Part shown: one piece after another, positions 62,108 through 64,000 of the stretch
Layout of the letters: each line of letters starts with the position of its first letter
How positions within the stretch are numbered: position 1 is the stretch's first letter
Assembly: GCF_008041835.1 (NCBI RefSeq)
Contig: NZ_VRYE01000018.1
Span: forward strand, 1 to 64,000
Direction: 5' to 3'
Source: Ectopseudomonas mendocina
GTDB taxonomy: Bacteria > Pseudomonadota > Gammaproteobacteria > Pseudomonadales > Pseudomonadaceae
Length of the DNA: 64,000 nucleotides
Notes under the pieces: model-generated
Database searches by the model: none
What the model saw: only the letters and a program-made list of their open reading frames with translations
Told to the model about the DNA's origin: nothing
Made by a program: the position numbers and the translations under genes

Positions 62108-63337
62108 ATGCTCAACGGCCTGTGGCTGAGCTTTTTTCTGCTGGGAGCCGCTGCCGCTCTGGCTCGCTGGCTGATTGGCGGTGATGCAGCCGTATTCGGC
62201 GCCATGGTCGAAAGCCTGTTCGCCATGGCCAAGCTCTCGGTGGAGCTGATGGTGGTGCTGTTCGGCACCCTGACACTCTGGCTGGGGCTGCTGCGCATCG
62301 CCGAGAAGGCCGGGCTGGTCGATCTGCTCGCACGCATGCTGGGCCCATTGTTCGCCCGCCTGATGCCGGAAGTGCCACGCGGCCATCCAGCGTTGGGGCT
62401 GATCAGCATGAACTTCGCCGCCAACGGCTTGGGGCTGGATAACGCCGCCACGCCCATCGGCCTCAAGGCCATGCGTGCCCTGCAGGATCTCAACCCCAGC
62501 GCCACCACGGCGAGCAATGCACAGATCCTGTTCCTGGTACTCAACACCTCCTCACTGACCCTGCTGCCGGTATCGATCTTCATGTACCGCGTGCAGCAAG
62601 GTGCTGAAGATCCCACCTTGGTATTTCTGCCGATCCTGCTGGCGACCAGCGCGTCGACCCTGGCAGGCCTGCTGGCGGTATCGGTGATGCAACGCCTGCG
62701 TTTGTGGGACCCGGTGGTGCTGGCCTACCTGATTCCCACCGCGTTGCTGCTCGGCGGTTTCATGGCCCTGCTCGCCGGCATGAGCGCCACGGCGCTGGCG
62801 GCGCTGTCATCGCTGCTCGGTAACCTCACCCTGTTCGGCTTGATCCTGATGTTTCTGGTGGTTGGCGCGCTGCGCAAGGTGGCGGTGTACGAGAGCTTCA
62901 TCGACGGTGCCAAGGAAGGCTTCGACGTGGCCAAGAGCTTGCTGCCGTATCTGGTCGCCATGCTCTGCGCCATCGGCGTTCTACGCGCATCCGGCGCGCT
63001 GGATTTCGGCCTCGATGGCATTCGCTGGCTGATCGAAGCGCTGGGCTGGGATACCCGCTTCGTCGACGCCCTGCCCACTGCGCTGATAAAACCCTTCTCC
63101 GGCGGTGCCGCGCGCGCCATGCTGATCGAAACCATGGAGAACTTCGGCGTCGACAGCTTCCCGGCGCTGGTTGCGGCGACGGTGCAGGGCAGTACCGAAA
63201 CGACGTTCTACGTGCTGGCGGTGTACTTCGGTGCGGTCGGCCTGCAGCGCGCCCGCCACGCCGTGGGCTGCGCCCTGGTCGCCGATGCTGCCGGGATCAT
63301 CGCCGCCATCGGCGTGTGCTACTGGTTCTTCGGCTGA
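62108..63337 (+). CDS. Nucleoside-recognition/SpmA-SpmB fusion membrane protein
   Basis: The 409-residue protein has about nine helices. Its first half (LWLGLLRIAEKAGLVDLLARMLGPLFARLMPEV, SMNFAANGLGLDNAATPIGLKAM) resembles spore maturation protein SpmA; its second half (PTALIKPFSGGAARAML, GSTETTFYVLAVYFGAVG) resembles SpmB. Both belong to the Gate/nucleoside-recognition domain family. In non-sporulating bacteria the role is unknown; a transport function is likely. AGGGGGATCGCA precedes the ATG. Confidence 0.9.
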   Translation: MLNGLWLSFFLLGAAAALARWLIGGDAAVFGAMVESLFAMAKLSVELMVVLFGTLTLWLGLLRIAEKAGLVDLLARMLGPLFARLMPEVPRGHPALGLISMNFAANGLGLDNAATPIGLKAMRALQDLNPSATTASNAQILFLVLNTSSLTLLPVSIFMYRVQQGAEDPTLVFLPILLATSASTLAGLLAVSVMQRLRLWDPVVLAYLIPTALLLGGFMALLAGMSATALAALSSLLGNLTLFGLILMFLVVGALRKVAVYESFIDGAKEGFDVAKSLLPYLVAMLCAIGVLRASGALDFGLDGIRWLIEALGWDTRFVDALPTALIKPFSGGAARAMLIETMENFGVDSFPALVAATVQGSTETTFYVLAVYFGAVGLQRARHAVGCALVADAAGIIAAIGVCYWFFG

Positions 63338-63358
63338 TCGCCGCGAAGTCAGGGCCGT

Positions 63359-63940
63359 TCAGTCGGCGCCAAACCCCAGTTTGTCGCTCGTCCAACTCAG
63401 CAACGGATCGCTGTGCTGGTATTCGCGCAACGCCAGCAGCTTGGGCGCGATGAATGCCTCGAAGTCCTCGGCCTGTTCGAAGTACACGCCGGTGAAAATG
63501 GTGAACATCGATTTGTTGCCGACCGTGGCATAGAACAGGTTGCCCACCGGCTCACCATCCTGAGTCAGCAGCTTGAGGCTGGCACGGCTGGCCAGCTTGG
63601 TGTCCAGCGGCAGATCCTGTTGCACCAGCCCGCTGTCACGCAGGCCGAACGAGGCGCCGAACGTCTCGGCGTAGCTGGTCATCAAGGCATCACCGGCGCG
63701 CGGGTAGAGAGAGACACCGCTGTAAAGGTAGAACCAGTCGCTGCCCTCGCTCTCGAAACTGAGGTCGATGCTGCGCGCAGCGTAGGTCACCAACTTCTCG
63801 TAGCGCCCCTCATCCGGGGCCTCGTAAGCGGCGAAATCCTCACCACTGAGCAGCAGTCGGCGCTCCTCGGCGAGAGGCGGTTCGTTGTCGACGCAGCCCG
63901 CGAGCGCGAGCAGGCTGAGCAGCAGCACGAGTCTGAACAT
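63359..63940 (-). CDS. Hypothetical lipoprotein
   Basis: The 193-residue precursor has a lipobox LLALAGC with Cys16, so it is probably a lipoprotein. The mature region has repeated aromatic strands (SDWFYLYSGVSLYPRAGDALMTSY) and no recognised domain. It converges with the SpmAB-like gene, 21 bp apart. The ATG at 63940 follows AGGGAGGAATGC. The remaining 60 bp to the window end hold no gene that I can support. Confidence 0.75.
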   Translation of the reverse strand: MFRLVLLLSLLALAGCVDNEPPLAEERRLLLSGEDFAAYEAPDEGRYEKLVTYAARSIDLSFESEGSDWFYLYSGVSLYPRAGDALMTSYAETFGASFGLRDSGLVQQDLPLDTKLASRASLKLLTQDGEPVGNLFYATVGNKSMFTIFTGVYFEQAEDFEAFIAPKLLALREYQHSDPLLSWTSDKLGFGAD

Positions 63941-64000
63941 GGCATTCCTCCCTGAATTGGCCCGCGCAGCTTGCCCGAATCGAGCACACCTCGCCAGCGA

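Overview
The window is chromosomal DNA from a gamma-proteobacterium, most likely a Pseudomonas of the mendocina/oleovorans/stutzeri type. This rests on the high GC content, on gene order that I recall as matching P. aeruginosa blocks (cobJ-cobI-cobH-cobG / cobL-cobK / ferredoxin / TonB receptor / ABC genes; coxB-coxA-ctaG-coxC / DUF2909 / SURF1 / ctaA / cyoE / senC; adhA-purE-purK), and on many Pseudomonas-style REP repeats. I saw no prophage, plasmid, transposase gene, rRNA, tRNA or CRISPR. The first gene is cut by the window edge.

Layout. 1-2.8 kb: end of an SDR oxidoreductase, a flavin reductase-like protein, a LysE exporter and a divergent GlxA/AraC regulator. 2.9-16.3 kb: cobalamin block. 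cobG-cobH-cobI (with cobJ further on) run leftward; cobL-cobK, a ferredoxin-like gene, a TonB receptor and a BtuCDF-type ABC importer run rightward. Each half has a cobalamin riboswitch. 16.4-23.7 kb: a DctB/DctD-type two-component pair followed by a TAXI-type TRAP transporter behind a good sigma-54 promoter. 23.7-33.3 kb: aa3-type cytochrome c oxidase genes and their heme A and copper assembly factors. 33.3-42.6 kb: amino-acid metabolism (AEC transporter, glutaminase, GNAT, asparaginase, alanine/glycine symporter with regulator, aspartase, LysR). 42.7-45.0 kb: polyamine binding protein and acetylpolyamine deacetylase. 45.2-49.4 kb: PepSY protein, sialidase-like protein, membrane protein, LTA synthase-like sulfatase. 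49.5-53.9 kb: AraC regulator, alcohol dehydrogenase, purE, purK. 53.9-64 kb: small envelope and exported proteins, a second TRAP transporter (DctPQM), an acyl-CoA thioesterase, a DUF1328 protein and a lysozyme inhibitor behind a second sigma-54 promoter, a SpmAB-like protein and a lipoprotein.

Most notable result. The cobalamin riboswitch in front of cobGHI (minus strand, 8145 to 7706) is interrupted by two different palindromic miniature elements. One of about 121 bp sits between the P3 hairpin and the conserved GGGAAC core and is flanked by an AGGG duplication. The other, about 140 bp, replaces the short peripheral hairpin between GCCACTG and GGGAAGG. The two strands of the closing helix still match perfectly over 8 bp although they are about 420 nt apart. 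The intact second riboswitch at 11146-11325 serves as an internal comparison. Second copies of both elements lie elsewhere in the window, and the first family shows compensatory changes in its inner arms. Other points of interest are a REP sequence that encodes part of a signal peptide, two sigma-54 promoters, several small genes, and the absence of a C1-methylation gene between cobL and cobK.
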